DNA of 64,000 nucleotides from Aedes albopictus (GCF_035046485.1 NC_085137.1:252796733-252860732), one strand, 5' to 3'; positions 10,970 through 21,407 are shown, numbered from the stretch's first letter. Notes: generated by a model from the sequence alone, not told the origin. Made by a program: numbers and translations.

Positions 10970-12349
10970 TGATTTCAGCCAGATTGACCCGAGCGTCTGT
11001 TCACCAAGGAGGTGTGGCTCAAACAGCGTCTGCTCTTGCATCCAGCGGCTGAGTATAAAATGCTCCTCCACCAGAAGCTATACCTAAGGTGGCAGTCCCA
11101 CCACGGTGGATAGGGGACCTTAGGTTAAAAACCTACTATTCTCGAAACCCACAAACCGTTACAGAAACCGAAAATGAAAGATTACGAACTGATTCAACGG
11201 CAACAACTATTAGCGTGAAACAACGGACAAGAATTGGAACTTGGAATGTATTAACCCTAGCCCAGCAAGTGGTAAACTCATTGGAGTTGGTTTCCTACTC
11301 AGCGCTCACTTTCACGATGCGCTCATGAAATGGAAACCTATTATTGAGAGGATAATTTTAGCCAGATTCAGAATACGGGTTCGAAACCTTACCATGATCC
11401 AATGTTACGCGCCAACCGATGCTGCCGAATTGCAAGACAAAGAGAACTTTTACAGTCAATTGAATACTGTCGTGGATAAGACTTCAAAAAGGTGATATCA
11501 AGATCCTCATGGGCGACTTTAACACGAAGGTTGGTTCCGACAACTCGGACTATGAGCACGTCATGGGACGCCATGATCTCGGAGAAATGAGCGAAAACGG
11601 AGAGCTGTTTGCAGAGTTTTGTAGCAACAATGACATAGTGATTGGGGGATCGCTCTTTGCCCATTAATCAGTGCACAAAGTGACATGGGATTCCCGTGAT
11701 GGCGTCAGGGAAAATCAAATCGATCACATCTGCATCAGCCGAAAATGAAGACGGAGCCTTCTTGATGTCCGGAACAAACGTAACGCCGACATTGCGTCCG
11801 ACCATCATCTCCTAATCGACGAGAATCGACTGCGCATTGCTAGGATTCATCGACAGGAGGAAAAAATCGGGCGCCGGTTCAACACACGCTGACCGGAAGG
11901 ACTGCTGCGATGAAAAGGACCTTCGTCGAGGAACTAGAGAACCGTACTGCGGATATTCCAGAAGGTGGAAGCGTATGGCATCAATGGAGCGCCATTAAGA
12001 GCACCTTTATAAATTCATCGCCACCGGCGAAAATAATTTGGGTGAGCTACGCACCCGGATTAGGCAATAGACATGGCAAAAGACCACAAAAGATATTTAT
12101 TTATTTATTTATTTATTGATTTTATGATACCTGGAGCCTGCCTGGAGGAAGACAGAGGAGTGAAGAAACGTCAAAGCCGCGGTAGAGCGACCGAAAACAC
12201 GAGGAGCCAAAGTCGTAGCCCGTCAGCGCTATTCGGCTCTCGAGAAGGAAGTGAAGCGCTCATGTAGACGGAACAAAAGAGCGTGGATGAACTCCCTAGC
12301 CTAGTGACAAGAATTCAGGAGCGAAAATGGAAGTGAGTCGGTCACACTC
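10970..12349 (+). mobile_element. RTE-like LINE, 5' part (endonuclease)
   Basis: Translation gives TRIGTWNVLTL (11229-11262), then ILMGDFNTKVG near 11503-11535, NGELFAEFCSNNDIVIGG, VTWDSRDGVRENQIDHICI (~11680-11740) and ASDHHLLI near 11800. These are the APE endonuclease motifs in correct order. Downstream, RQRYSALEKEVKRSCRRNK and AWMNSLA precede a TA where another element is inserted at 12352. Several frameshifts; inactive. The 3' end of the same element reappears at 22501-24235, so most of the reverse transcriptase has been lost. Confidence 0.75.
12091..12118. repeat. (ATTT)n microsatellite
   Basis: About six consecutive TTTA units within the RTE-like LINE. Confidence 0.9.
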
Positions 12350-12409
12350 TAGGGTAGGACGGGGCAAGATGGCCACCCGGGGCAAGATGAACACTAGCCT
12401 GGTACACGG

Positions 12410-13085
12410 TTTATATGGGAAAATATGAAAAATGGAAAAACTGCAACTCCTGTATACTTTTTGAGTTCCATTTTGGTCCCATATCAACTGTGCAAAATTT
12501 CAGATCGATCAAAGAAACTATATTTCAGCGCCGGCCATTCTTAGTTTTTCATACGATTTACTATGGGGAAAATTTATTTCTTCAAAGAAAAATCGATTGA
12601 GGTCACCCATTGATCCCTAAAAATAAGCCGTTGAATGATTTCTGTAGAAAACTTCACGAGGAATCAGACCTCCGAAGACCACAAAGCGATGCGACATTCG
12701 TGGAAAAAGTTATTAAGCTTTACCCGATCGATAAAATGACGAGATTTTATTATTTATTGTTATTCCTTACGTGTTAAACAGCGTTTGCATGCCATTCGGT
12801 TTTTAGTCAATAACTTTTTCCACGTGCCTTAGATCGCTTTGCGCTCTTCGGAGGGCTTGTTCCCAACAGAAATCATTCATCGATATATTTTTAGGGGTTA
12901 AGGGGCAACCTGTGGCGATTTTTCTTTGAAAAAGTGATTTTCCCCATAGTAAATCGTATGGAAACTTAAAACGGCTGGCGCTAAAATATAGTTTCTCCGA
13001 TCGAGCTGAAATTTTGCACAGTTGCTATGGGGCCAAAATGGAACTCAAAAAATGTACAGGAGTAAAATGTATTTTTGTGTCCCAC
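12410..13085. repeat. Diverged inverted repeat inside the TIR element
   Basis: Text such as CATACGATTTACTATGGGGA (~12549), AATGATTTCTGT and GGAAAAAGTTATT in the left arm returns reverse-complemented at ~12935-12960, ~12862 and ~12808. Arms of roughly 300 bp are centred near 12750. They are diverged, so this fold is old. Confidence 0.65.
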
Positions 13086-13609
13086 GCTAATGAACACCCC
13101 TCCGTTTTACTACTTTCATGATGAATTTTGCCCAAACAACTTCTTAATCCGTTAGAATAATGTTCATCCTGTTTGTAAACCTGATAAAAGGTACTTCATA
13201 ATGAACGAATCAAAAAATATCGTCAAATAAGTCGATAGCATGGATTTTTAGCATTTTCTTATAAGAAATCATCAGAATAAAATAAGGTTTTTATGCCAGA
13301 ATCAAATTTTTACCATAATTCTAGTTATCAGCCAACATTACTAGCTTACTGCAAAGCATTTTAATTTACATTAAAAAATATTTTCTAAAAACAAACATTA
13401 AAATTTCTTCAATTTTAGTAATTTACCTATATTGGGGCAAGATGAGCACCCCTGATGGTAATATAGAAAATATTTTGAAATTATTGTAATCCACTCAATA
13501 GTGCCGAACATTGGTGTCCGTAACCTCTGCAACTATTTGGTTGAGTAAGTTTCTTAAAATAAGCAACCTAATAATCGTTTATTGTTTTTCAGGTCATTTT
13601 GTATAAAGT

Positions 13610-13908
13610 ACTAGCTGTCCCGGCAAACTTTGTCTTGCCAAGCTGTGGTGGTTTGACAGCTGTTGGGTTCATTGCAGCACGGCACTCTAGATCGGTTTTA
13701 TTGCGATCGTGATGATTTTCTTCCCAGTTCATAAAAAAAAACAGATTTTTATCAATTTTCTTACTTTTCTAGTTTATTTTCATAACTTTTTATACATATA
13801 AACACAGCCACCATGAATACGAATCGAACCGTGCAAGAGTCATGCTGATCGGTTCACCCGTTCGTGAGTTTTGTTGCCTCAAAGGTACATCAAACTCATT
13901 TATATATA
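13610..13908 (+). repeat. ACTAGCTG-type interspersed repeat, copy 1
   Basis: Starts ACTAGCTGTCCCGGCAAAC, contains AACACAGCCACCATGAATAC, and ends in a TATATATA tail. It is ~85-90% similar by eye to the copy at 21826-22128. The errantivirus is inserted in its TA-rich tail. Family not named. Confidence 0.75.
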
Positions 13909-14312
13909 AATTATGATACCCGAGGGGGTTTCGGCGTTTTTAAAAAACTACGACTGCGCCACTTCAGTTTCAGCTGAAGACTCTCTCTTCTGTATTGTGC
14001 GAATCAGTTTTTATAAACTAACACTTCCCGATCGATCATGATTATTCCTGATCTAACCTAACTGAACTTGAACTTGAAAAATATGGTGCGCCACAGCTAT
14101 GACGATGATTCTACGTCGTATGATGTGCGTGCGGGTGGATGTTTATGTTTGGTGCGATTCGGCTGCAATGGTGCTCCGGCGAATGAATGTTTATGTTGAC
14201 TCATGATGATTGCGTCTCAGGCTTGGATAGCGAAAGTGGCTTATTGACGAATATCGGCATGATCGGTGGTAACGGTTTAATTGTGGTCAGTGGAAACGGG
14301 TTGCTCGTAACT
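13909..14312 (-). repeat. 3' LTR, 404 bp
   Basis: Identical, as far as I can read, to 21408-21811. On the coding strand it begins AGTTACGAGCAACCCG and ends GGGTATCATAATT. The first ~109 nt also encode the C-terminus of env. Confidence 0.93.
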
Positions 14313-15967
14313 ACTCCCCTCCGTGAAGTCGAGACGTCCCGGGTCGACAAAAGTGTTGATTGTATTCTTGGGGATGATGAAATCTCTCGCAATTCTGATG
14401 ACTCATCTTTGGCTTGGTTGTTTGATACTTTTTCTAAAAATGGTTTTCTGCGGAAATTGATGTTGACGTTTTTAGTTTTGACATTGTACAAAATGATAAG
14501 GGTTATAATTCCCAGAATGCTGAATACCGACAAACTTATTGAGGAATAATAGTGAATTTGATGACTTGTCGATAGGGTTTCCAAATGGTTTCGGTTTTGT
14601 ATTTGCAGATCTTCAATTGAACTTTCTATAATCTGCTTTTCGATATGTAAACCATCTAATGGTACTATCAACGGCATCTCTGTTTTGAATATTTCGGTAT
14701 TTTCAAATTTTGTACTGTCTAAAATTATACTGCAATTGCGAAATTCTATTAAATACGAGCCAGTTAGGTTTCTGTTTGTTATTTCGCAATTTGACCTTAT
14801 ATTTACGGGAGATTTCGATTTGACAATAATATGATTATTAGTTATTTGTTTAAATTCTTTTTGTTGATTGTGCATTTTAAAAGTGCATTTACCGGTCATA
14901 CCTCGAAGTAAGTGTGTAAAACAGGTGTCATTGCTTAAATCCAATAAATCCTTCTGATTGCATATGCGATATTCTTCTATGTTTCGGCATTTCTTCGTAA
15001 TAAAATATATCTCGTTGTTGCTGATCATAGCTGTGCTAGCGGGCAAATTTAAAATCTTATTTTTAATTGGCAAAGCTTCTAAAATCAAACGACTGTAAGT
15101 ATGATTCTTCAAAGATGGAATTTTAACTACAAAAACAAGTTTTGTCATATTGTAAAAAGCTGATATTTCTAGGAAATCATATACCTGTTCAAAATTATGA
15201 ATTACAATTCCTTTTTCTTCTAATCTATCGATCGAGAATGACAATTCATCGGGATGCAAGATATGTTTCGAAATAATGTTTACCTTTGCTAAATGAATAG
15301 ATTCAGAGATATCTTTAAAATGTGAGATAAGATGATCCAATTGAATATTAACATTTATAATACTTTCCAATATTTTGATTTGTTTCTGTAAGCTTCCTGA
15401 CTCGTTATTATTAATAGCGTTCATTATAAGTGATTGTTGATTATTTATTTGCTTAATCAATCTATTGACTCTATCTTGCATATCAAAATTAATTTTTCTT
15501 TGTTCGTTATTCTCTGTAATAAGCTGATTACTTTTAGTAGTAAGATCATCTAAATCTCGTGAAATGTCGATATAGTCTTGATGGTCCATATTTCCAGTTA
15601 AAAATTTGATTCCTGTACCTACAAAATCCATCAATCCTCGTTTTTGTCTAGTTTTCATTTGTAGTCCAAAATAGAGGTTTTTGAGATTGAAGAGCTTTGT
15701 AGATAAAACATCGTTCAATTCTGTAAAATTTCCATAATTCCTTAATTCCTTGGTTATTAATTTCAACTTTGTGAAAGTGGGTTCGTATAAATCAAAATCA
15801 ATTGTATGGTAAATTCTATGTTCACCGACTTTCATAAAGCTTTCTCCTGCTGTTAAAGCCAATAATCCAGGGTTTTGATTAAGGTCCATGATTTGAATAG
15901 TACAATGAATGGGTTGTAACATACAATTAATAGATATTAAAAACAAGAGAAGTGTTGTTGTTTCCAT
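14201..15967 (-). CDS. env: Errantivirus envelope glycoprotein (fusion-type)
   Basis: 588 codons, type I membrane glycoprotein that in this family mediates membrane fusion. Residues 1-22 are a signal peptide. A furin-type site RQKR at 107-110 is followed at once by GLMDFVG, the start of a fusion peptide as in errantivirus and baculovirus-F-like proteins. Heptad-rich Asn/Gln segments (about 130-230) follow. Multiple Asn-x-Ser/Thr sites are present. One membrane span lies at about 474-494, followed by a ~94-residue cytoplasmic tail. The tail is unusually long, and its last ~36 codons are read from the 3' LTR. The frame is uninterrupted. Expression would need splicing: an acceptor sits at 15976-15977, 8 nt before the ATG. 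The start is chosen because it opens the signal peptide. Confidence 0.9.
   Translation of the reverse strand: METTTLLLFLISINCMLQPIHCTIQIMDLNQNPGLLALTAGESFMKVGEHRIYHTIDFDLYEPTFTKLKLITKELRNYGNFTELNDVLSTKLFNLKNLYFGLQMKTRQKRGLMDFVGTGIKFLTGNMDHQDYIDISRDLDDLTTKSNQLITENNEQRKINFDMQDRVNRLIKQINNQQSLIMNAINNNESGSLQKQIKILESIINVNIQLDHLISHFKDISESIHLAKVNIISKHILHPDELSFSIDRLEEKGIVIHNFEQVYDFLEISAFYNMTKLVFVVKIPSLKNHTYSRLILEALPIKNKILNLPASTAMISNNEIYFITKKCRNIEEYRICNQKDLLDLSNDTCFTHLLRGMTGKCTFKMHNQQKEFKQITNNHIIVKSKSPVNIRSNCEITNRNLTGSYLIEFRNCSIILDSTKFENTEIFKTEMPLIVPLDGLHIEKQIIESSIEDLQIQNRNHLETLSTSHQIHYYSSISLSVFSILGIITLIILYNVKTKNVNINFRRKPFLEKVSNNQAKDESSELREISSSPRIQSTLLSTRDVSTSRRGVVTSNPFPLTTIKPLPPIMPIFVNKPLSLSKPETQSS
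14314..14322 (-). promoter_or_regulatory. Polypurine tract (plus-strand DNA primer)
   Basis: GGAGGGGAG on the coding strand, ending 1 nt before the 3' LTR. Polypurine tracts resist RNase H and prime second-strand synthesis in LTR retroelements. The position is exactly as expected. Confidence 0.8.
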
Positions 15968-15995
15968 GATGAAATCTAAAACGAGAAAGAAAAAG
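15968..15995 (-). promoter_or_regulatory. Splice acceptor for env mRNA
   Basis: On the coding strand a pyrimidine tract (TTTTTCTTTCTCG) runs into TTTTAG, with the AG at 15977-15976 and the env ATG 8 nt further on. Errantivirus env is translated from a spliced subgenomic RNA in the studied cases, so this is a good candidate acceptor. The matching donor was not identified. Confidence 0.7.
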
Positions 15996-16006
15996 TAATA
16001 TGAAAT

Positions 16007-19000
16007 TTATTTTCTGATACGACGCATTTTAGTTTTATGGAGTTTTCTGTTTTTATCGTCCTTGTAAGTTTGATTTCTATCCGAGGTTACTTTGACTTTT
16101 TCAAACCATTCTTTGGTTTTAGCTTTAATTCCTTGTCGTCTATTAAATGCTTGTTGATCTGGTTCTAAAGCTGGTGGATCTTCTCTAGAAGCGTTCCGGT
16201 TTTTATGCTGTTTCTGTTGAGTAGAAGTTATTTTAGTAATTGTTTCATCATAAATTTTATCTCGGTATTCTATTAGTTGTGCACGATCGAGTGGTCTTTC
16301 TTCACCATCTTTTATTCCGTAAAATACTTCACGTGGTTTTAATTTTGTTGAGGTGTGAATTGCGTTATTGTATAAACTGCATGCGATTAGAAACATTTCT
16401 TTACTGGAGAGGTTTTCGTATTTATGTTTGTTGCATCGGTAAATTTCACTTAAGGTAGAATGGAACCGCTCAACAATTCCGTTCACTTCACTGTAATTAG
16501 TTGGTGTAAAATATTGTTGTATGTTGAGATTGTTTAACAAATCTCGAATTTCAATTGATTTGAACGCTGGTTCATTATCTGAAACAATTAACTTTGGTGA
16601 TCCAAATTGAGAAATGAATTTGATCAAGCCTTTTCGAATGTCTATTGTAGTTCTTGATTTGATGGGAATCAAAAATCCGAATCTCGACAATTTGTCTACA
16701 ATTGAGAGAAATAAGTTTGGTTGTGATATGAAAATATCTATGTGAATAATGTCAAGAGGCTGTTTTGGTATTGGGGTTTCACCTAGTTTGATTTTATATG
16801 GTTTTCGTTCGTATTTCATCTTATTGCAAATTTCACAAAGGATAATGTATTTTCGTATTTTATTTTTCATTTTGGGGAAGAAAAATCTATTCCGTATTTC
16901 ACAGAGATTTTCTAAAATACCACGATGTGAAGTCTCGTGAGTGTTTTCAATAAGAGTATCTTGTTCAACTTCGGTTCGAACGTCGATACGCATCGTTTGA
17001 GATATCTTTACTTTGAAAGTGCGACATCTGCTAAAATAGTTTTTGTAAACAAATTGAATGATATTGATAACATTTTCAGGACAAAGAATACAGTTAGTAC
17101 GTCTTGTATCCATGTATTCCTTGAATATTTTAATTATGAAAGGTACTCCAAAAATAAATTTAGTGATAGTTCGTCTATAAACTCGTGGAAAAACTTCTTC
17201 ATAAATATTGCTTTCTTCATTTCCAATTTTCAAAATAATTTGATTACTGAAATAATTAATCGGAATTTCAGTGCACGGTATAAGTTCTGAATCATCTGTG
17301 TCTGCTGAATGCATAGTGTCATTACTAGACGATGTTTCATCTTCATTAATGTTCACTTCTTGGAATATTCTTGATAAACTGTCGGCTACAACATTTTGTT
17401 TGCCTGGTTTATATCGAATTTCATAGTCAAATTCTGACAAAGTTAAGCGCCAGTGAATTAATCTTTGGTTTGGTTCTTTCAAATTTAAACTGTATGTTAA
17501 AGGTTTGTGATCTGTGTATAAAATGAATTTTCTTCCGTACAAATATGGACGAAAATGTTTGCAAGCCCATACAATAGCTAAGAGTTCCTTTTCTATTGTA
17601 GAATAATTTTCTTCGGTTTTATTTAAAGTACGTGACGCAAAGGCTATTGGCTTATCTTTTCCTAATGGTCCTTGTGAGAGTACTGCGCCTATGGCAAAAT
17701 TTGATGCATCAGTAGTGAGAATGAATGATTTATCAAAATCTGGATATTGCAAAATATCACTGCTTGTCAAAATTGATTTACACTTTTGAAATGCTTTCAC
17801 GAAATCTTCTGAATGAATTATAGTTTCACCTTTTCGAAGTGAATTTGTCAAAGGTTTTGCAATTTTTGCAAAATCTTTTATAAATTTTCTATAGTACCCT
17901 AAAATTCCTAGGAAACCTCTAAGTTCCCGTTCATTTTTAGGTAAAGGCCAATTCTTAATAATTGAAATCTTTTCAGGGTTAGGTTTAACACCATCTGTAG
18001 ATACAATGTGTCCTAAGAAAGCAACTTCTTTGCGTAAAAACTCACATTTGTCTAATTGTACCTTCATGTTGTATTTAGACAATGTATTAAATAATTTTCG
18101 TAAGTTATCAAGATGTTCTTGTAAGCTTGTGGAAAACACAATAATGTCATCCATATAAATAAAACATCTTACGCCAATATGTTCACGTAAAATATTATCC
18201 ATTACTCTTTGAAATGTAGACGGTGCATTTTTGAGTCCAAAAGGCATTCTCAAAAATTCATAGTGTCCATTTTCAACGTTAAAAGCTGTTTTGGGAATAT
18301 CTGATTCTTCAACTTCAATTTGATGAAATCCAGACGCCAAGTCTAATGTGGTAAAATAATTACATCTTCCAAGCTTATCCAAAATATCGGTAATATTTGG
18401 GATAGGATATCTATCATCAATAGTCTTATCGTTCAATTTACGATAGTCAATAACTAGTCTCCATTTCTTCAGTCCAGATGCGTCCATTTTCTTAGCAACG
18501 ATCCAAACTGGTGATGTCCAAGGACTTATAGAATGTCTAATAATTCCTTGTTCTAACATTTCATTAATTTGCTTCTGTACCTCATCTTTATGACAGAAGG
18601 GATAACGATATGATTTGCAATAAATTGGCATGTCATCCTTTGTTTTAATGCTATGTTTGATAGCATTTGTAAATGTTAAACTTTCTCCGGGTAAGTAAAA
18701 TACATCTTGATTGTCTGCAATTAATTTTAAAAGTTTTGGCTTCTCTTCAGAGTTTAGGTGATCCAATCTTAACTGATTAAATAACTGTCGATTGATTGGT
18801 CTAACTGGATGTGGATAAGATTGTGATTCAAAATTATTCAACTCAGAGATAAATGGTTTAAATATTTCGATCTGTATTGGGTTATTCCGGTAATTGGTTA
18901 TTGCAAGAAAAGCATGATTGTTTTCTGCTTTGTATAAACCTGCGTGTACAAAAATTGAATCATGAATTTGAGTATCATGGGAAACAAAGAAATCACCTTT

Positions 19001-19429
19001 TTCAAAATTTACAGGGAAATGGATAAATTTTGTTTCATTTGCGTTAAGTTGTACCTGTGTAGAACATGGGTATTTACGTAGCATTTTAATATTTCCAGAG
19101 GGAAGTTGTAGTTCATTTGTACTTGTTATGATATTTGCTTTCAAGTTTTGCAAAGCTTCATAACCGATTAGTCCGTCAAAAAATGGATGAAAATCAAAAA
19201 CATAAAATTGTAACTTTTGGGTATTTGGAATTTTGTAAAATGGATTGAAATGTACAGACTGATTAATTGTGTGAACTCCATTTATATTATGAACTGTTAA
19301 TGGATCTGTAAATTTAGCTTGATTTACATGTTTGGGGCTAATGTAATTTTTATTGGCTCCAGTATCTATTAAAAATTTGAGTGGACCTTTAGTAGTGTCA
19401 ACTTCAACATAGGGAATAAAATTATTCAT
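16007..19429 (-). CDS. pol: Errantivirus Pol polyprotein (PR-RT-RNase H-IN)
   Basis: 1140 codons from the first ATG, full-length and uninterrupted. Protease: LIDTGAN with the active D at ~22. Reverse transcriptase: about 250-480, with TLDLASGFHQ and the catalytic YMDD at ~425-428. RNase H: about 565-690, with TTDAS and YTDHKPL. Integrase: HHCC zinc finger (H831, H835, C865, C868), then the DD(35)E triad at about D898, D951 and E987. A basic C-terminal tail ends at 16007. The ATG overlaps the gag stop (ATGA), but the frame stays open upstream through an AAATTTT heptamer at 19459-19465, so the natural product is probably a Gag-Pol fusion made by -1 frameshifting. All catalytic residues looked for are present. 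Confidence 0.95.
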   Translation of the reverse strand: MNNFIPYVEVDTTKGPLKFLIDTGANKNYISPKHVNQAKFTDPLTVHNINGVHTINQSVHFNPFYKIPNTQKLQFYVFDFHPFFDGLIGYEALQNLKANIITSTNELQLPSGNIKMLRKYPCSTQVQLNANETKFIHFPVNFEKGDFFVSHDTQIHDSIFVHAGLYKAENNHAFLAITNYRNNPIQIEIFKPFISELNNFESQSYPHPVRPINRQLFNQLRLDHLNSEEKPKLLKLIADNQDVFYLPGESLTFTNAIKHSIKTKDDMPIYCKSYRYPFCHKDEVQKQINEMLEQGIIRHSISPWTSPVWIVAKKMDASGLKKWRLVIDYRKLNDKTIDDRYPIPNITDILDKLGRCNYFTTLDLASGFHQIEVEESDIPKTAFNVENGHYEFLRMPFGLKNAPSTFQRVMDNILREHIGVRCFIYMDDIIVFSTSLQEHLDNLRKLFNTLSKYNMKVQLDKCEFLRKEVAFLGHIVSTDGVKPNPEKISIIKNWPLPKNERELRGFLGILGYYRKFIKDFAKIAKPLTNSLRKGETIIHSEDFVKAFQKCKSILTSSDILQYPDFDKSFILTTDASNFAIGAVLSQGPLGKDKPIAFASRTLNKTEENYSTIEKELLAIVWACKHFRPYLYGRKFILYTDHKPLTYSLNLKEPNQRLIHWRLTLSEFDYEIRYKPGKQNVVADSLSRIFQEVNINEDETSSSNDTMHSADTDDSELIPCTEIPINYFSNQIILKIGNEESNIYEEVFPRVYRRTITKFIFGVPFIIKIFKEYMDTRRTNCILCPENVINIIQFVYKNYFSRCRTFKVKISQTMRIDVRTEVEQDTLIENTHETSHRGILENLCEIRNRFFFPKMKNKIRKYIILCEICNKMKYERKPYKIKLGETPIPKQPLDIIHIDIFISQPNLFLSIVDKLSRFGFLIPIKSRTTIDIRKGLIKFISQFGSPKLIVSDNEPAFKSIEIRDLLNNLNIQQYFTPTNYSEVNGIVERFHSTLSEIYRCNKHKYENLSSKEMFLIACSLYNNAIHTSTKLKPREVFYGIKDGEERPLDRAQLIEYRDKIYDETITKITSTQQKQHKNRNASREDPPALEPDQQAFNRRQGIKAKTKEWFEKVKVTSDRNQTYKDDKNRKLHKTKMRRIRK

Positions 19430-20916
19430 GTTGGGTGCCCGTCTTCCGTTCGCTCGCGAAAATTTATGTCATCAACCTGAACACTATTATTTTCACATTC
19501 TTTAATTGCTGGTAGAATTACTTTTGGCAAATTTGTTTTGTTGTTTGAGGCTTGAGATTGATTTAGATCTTCATCAAAATATTCCGAATAGTCTAAGTAT
19601 TCTGGATATTCTGAGTATTGTGGATATGGTGCATATTCTGAGTATTCAGGATAATAATACGGTTCACTGTAATCGGGATAATCAAAACATTCATCAAACT
19701 CTTCTACCTGATAATGTGGTCGATTCATGTAATTTACCTGTTTGCTGAGAGAAGGGTCTACTTCCATTGGTGTCGGCTTTGGTTGTGGTTTTGGGAAATT
19801 TCTTTGGAATGTGTTTGGCATAAACGGATTTCTTTGGTATTGGAATGGTCTTTGGAATTGATTTTGTTGGAATGGTCTAAATTGAAAAGGTCTTTGAGGT
19901 GTATTAAATTGGAATGGACGTGGTCCATTATTAAATTGAGGTCGAGGTGTTGATTGAAATTGGAAAGGTCTTTGATATTGTGGAGGTTTCTGAAAATTGA
20001 ATGGTCTTGGTGGTGGAAATTGGAAAGATTTTTGCATCGGTTTTGGTGGTAACGAAATTGGATTCGAAGTTTTTGATGCTGATTGGAATGGATTTTTCAC
20101 ATAATTGTAATTATCCTCTTCAAGACAAAGTCTGAGTGCTTCCTTAAGTGTTTTGGGTGCCTGAGCTCTAATAATTGGTCCAAGAGGCTCTTTAAGTCCC
20201 GACAAGAAAACTTTTAAACCTAGATCTTGGTAAAACTGTTTCTTCGCAGCTATTATAACACTTACCTTTTCGTTTACCTGTAACAAATTGATTAGTAATG
20301 AAATAGAATGTGATACGTCTCTATAAAAATCTTGAACTGAATCCCCTTGCTTCAATTTAAACAAGTCTCTAGTAAGAGAAATTTCATCCCTTTTATCACT
20401 GAAATGAGTAATCAAGGTATTTTTTATATCATCCCAGTTAGTCTCAGTACCATATAATTCAAGCGCGGCATCCGCATCATGCGTAATTTTTGATCGAATA
20501 GCATGCATCCAAACATCAAATGCAGGTGTTCCTTTTGCACGCTCCAATGTTGGCATTAACTTGTCAATGGATTTTATAAATGAATGCAATTTAACAGGGT
20601 CCCCAGTAAAACATGGAAAATCCCTCAAAATTTGTGGAGTCTGCAAGCTTTTCAAAATAGATTCCACATCACTGAAATTATTCATAGTAGCAGCTCTCAA
20701 ATTTGCAATTTGTTGGTCTTTTTGATTAATTTGCAATAAAGCATTATCAAGTTGATTCTGCGCATCTTGTCCAGCGGCTAATTGATGTTGTAGTTCAATT
20801 ACCTGACGATTTTGTTCAACCATGTCTGCAGCGGCTTGTTCCAGTTGTGCTTGTAGCGCTTCATTTTCTGCGGCCAATAAATCACGGTTTCCATCGTACC
20901 TGGCCATCGTTGTCAC
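19426..20916 (-). CDS. gag: Errantivirus Gag structural protein
   Basis: 496 codons. Residues ~12-75 form a Glu/Gln/Ala-rich coiled coil (ENEALQAQLEQAAADM begins it). About 90-270 is a capsid-like domain of the retrotransposon-gag type, with FPCFTGDPVKLHSFI and LFKLKQGDSVQDFYRDV. About 285-385 is a low-complexity Arg/Pro/Phe/Gln stretch with roughly eight RPFQF-like units. About 405-455 is an acidic Tyr/Glu/Pro-rich repeat of YSEY and YPEY units. There is no CCHC zinc knuckle; the RPFQF region is the likely RNA-binding part, by inference. The stop overlaps the pol ATG. The ATG is chosen at 20916; a second Met 4 codons on is also possible. Confidence 0.92.
   Translation of the reverse strand: MTTMARYDGNRDLLAAENEALQAQLEQAAADMVEQNRQVIELQHQLAAGQDAQNQLDNALLQINQKDQQIANLRAATMNNFSDVESILKSLQTPQILRDFPCFTGDPVKLHSFIKSIDKLMPTLERAKGTPAFDVWMHAIRSKITHDADAALELYGTETNWDDIKNTLITHFSDKRDEISLTRDLFKLKQGDSVQDFYRDVSHSISLLINLLQVNEKVSVIIAAKKQFYQDLGLKVFLSGLKEPLGPIIRAQAPKTLKEALRLCLEEDNYNYVKNPFQSASKTSNPISLPPKPMQKSFQFPPPRPFNFQKPPQYQRPFQFQSTPRPQFNNGPRPFQFNTPQRPFQFRPFQQNQFQRPFQYQRNPFMPNTFQRNFPKPQPKPTPMEVDPSLSKQVNYMNRPHYQVEEFDECFDYPDYSEPYYYPEYSEYAPYPQYSEYPEYLDYSEYFDEDLNQSQASNNKTNLPKVILPAIKECENNSVQVDDINFRERTEDGHPT
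19459..19465 (-). promoter_or_regulatory. -1 ribosomal frameshift heptamer (gag to pol)
   Basis: In the gag frame the codons ATA AAT TTT contain A AAT TTT, an X XXY YYZ slippery heptamer. A -1 shift here enters the pol frame, which is open from just upstream of this site through to the protease. It lies ~10 codons before the gag stop. Confidence 0.7.
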
Positions 20917-21387
20917 TCACTAAAAATATCTAAACACACTTAAAAATACACTTATGGATTAAAAGATTAATTTTGGTTATTAACTTTTGCACTTTTAAAA
21001 TTTTTTGATTCACTTTTTATTTGGTTTCACTTTTATTAATTGTTTCACTTTAAAAAAAAAATTTCAATAATAATTCTTTGTTAAATTTTCTTCAATAATA
21101 ATTTTTGATAAATTCTTCAATCATATTTTTCTTTTTCTCTTAAAATTACACTTAACTTACCACAATCCTTTTCGGTCCTCACTTCGGTGTTCGTCCGTCG
21201 CGTTTCCGTCCTGGCTGTGGGTTCCCGTTGCACTTCGGTATGCGTCCGTTGTGTGTCCGGTGTTTTGCCGTGGTCTTCGGTTCCCGCCGTGTCCAGGTGA
21301 AATGAAGTTTTCTTCTAATCGACGATATGCACTCGCTGATGGGAATTGTCCCGAAAAAACTCACTAATCACTGATCACTGCAAGCGG
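20917..21387 (-). other. Errantivirus 5' leader
   Basis: Untranslated leader between the primer-binding region and gag, AT-rich near gag and GC-richer near the LTR. It should contain the splice donor and packaging signals; none could be pinpointed. Confidence 0.6.
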
Positions 21388-21407
21388 TATCCTACCGACA
21401 CTGCGAC
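21388..21407 (-). promoter_or_regulatory. Probable primer-binding site
   Basis: Directly after the 5' LTR the coding strand reads GTCGCAGTGTCGGTAGG. This resembles the CGCAGTCGGTAGGAT type of sequence that pairs with a tRNA-Ser 3' end in some gypsy-class elements, but with two extra bases. The tRNA identity is uncertain. Confidence 0.45.

Noticed and set aside
14187..14549. 120-codon plus-strand frame in the provirus
   Set aside because: Antisense of env and LTR; no independent support.
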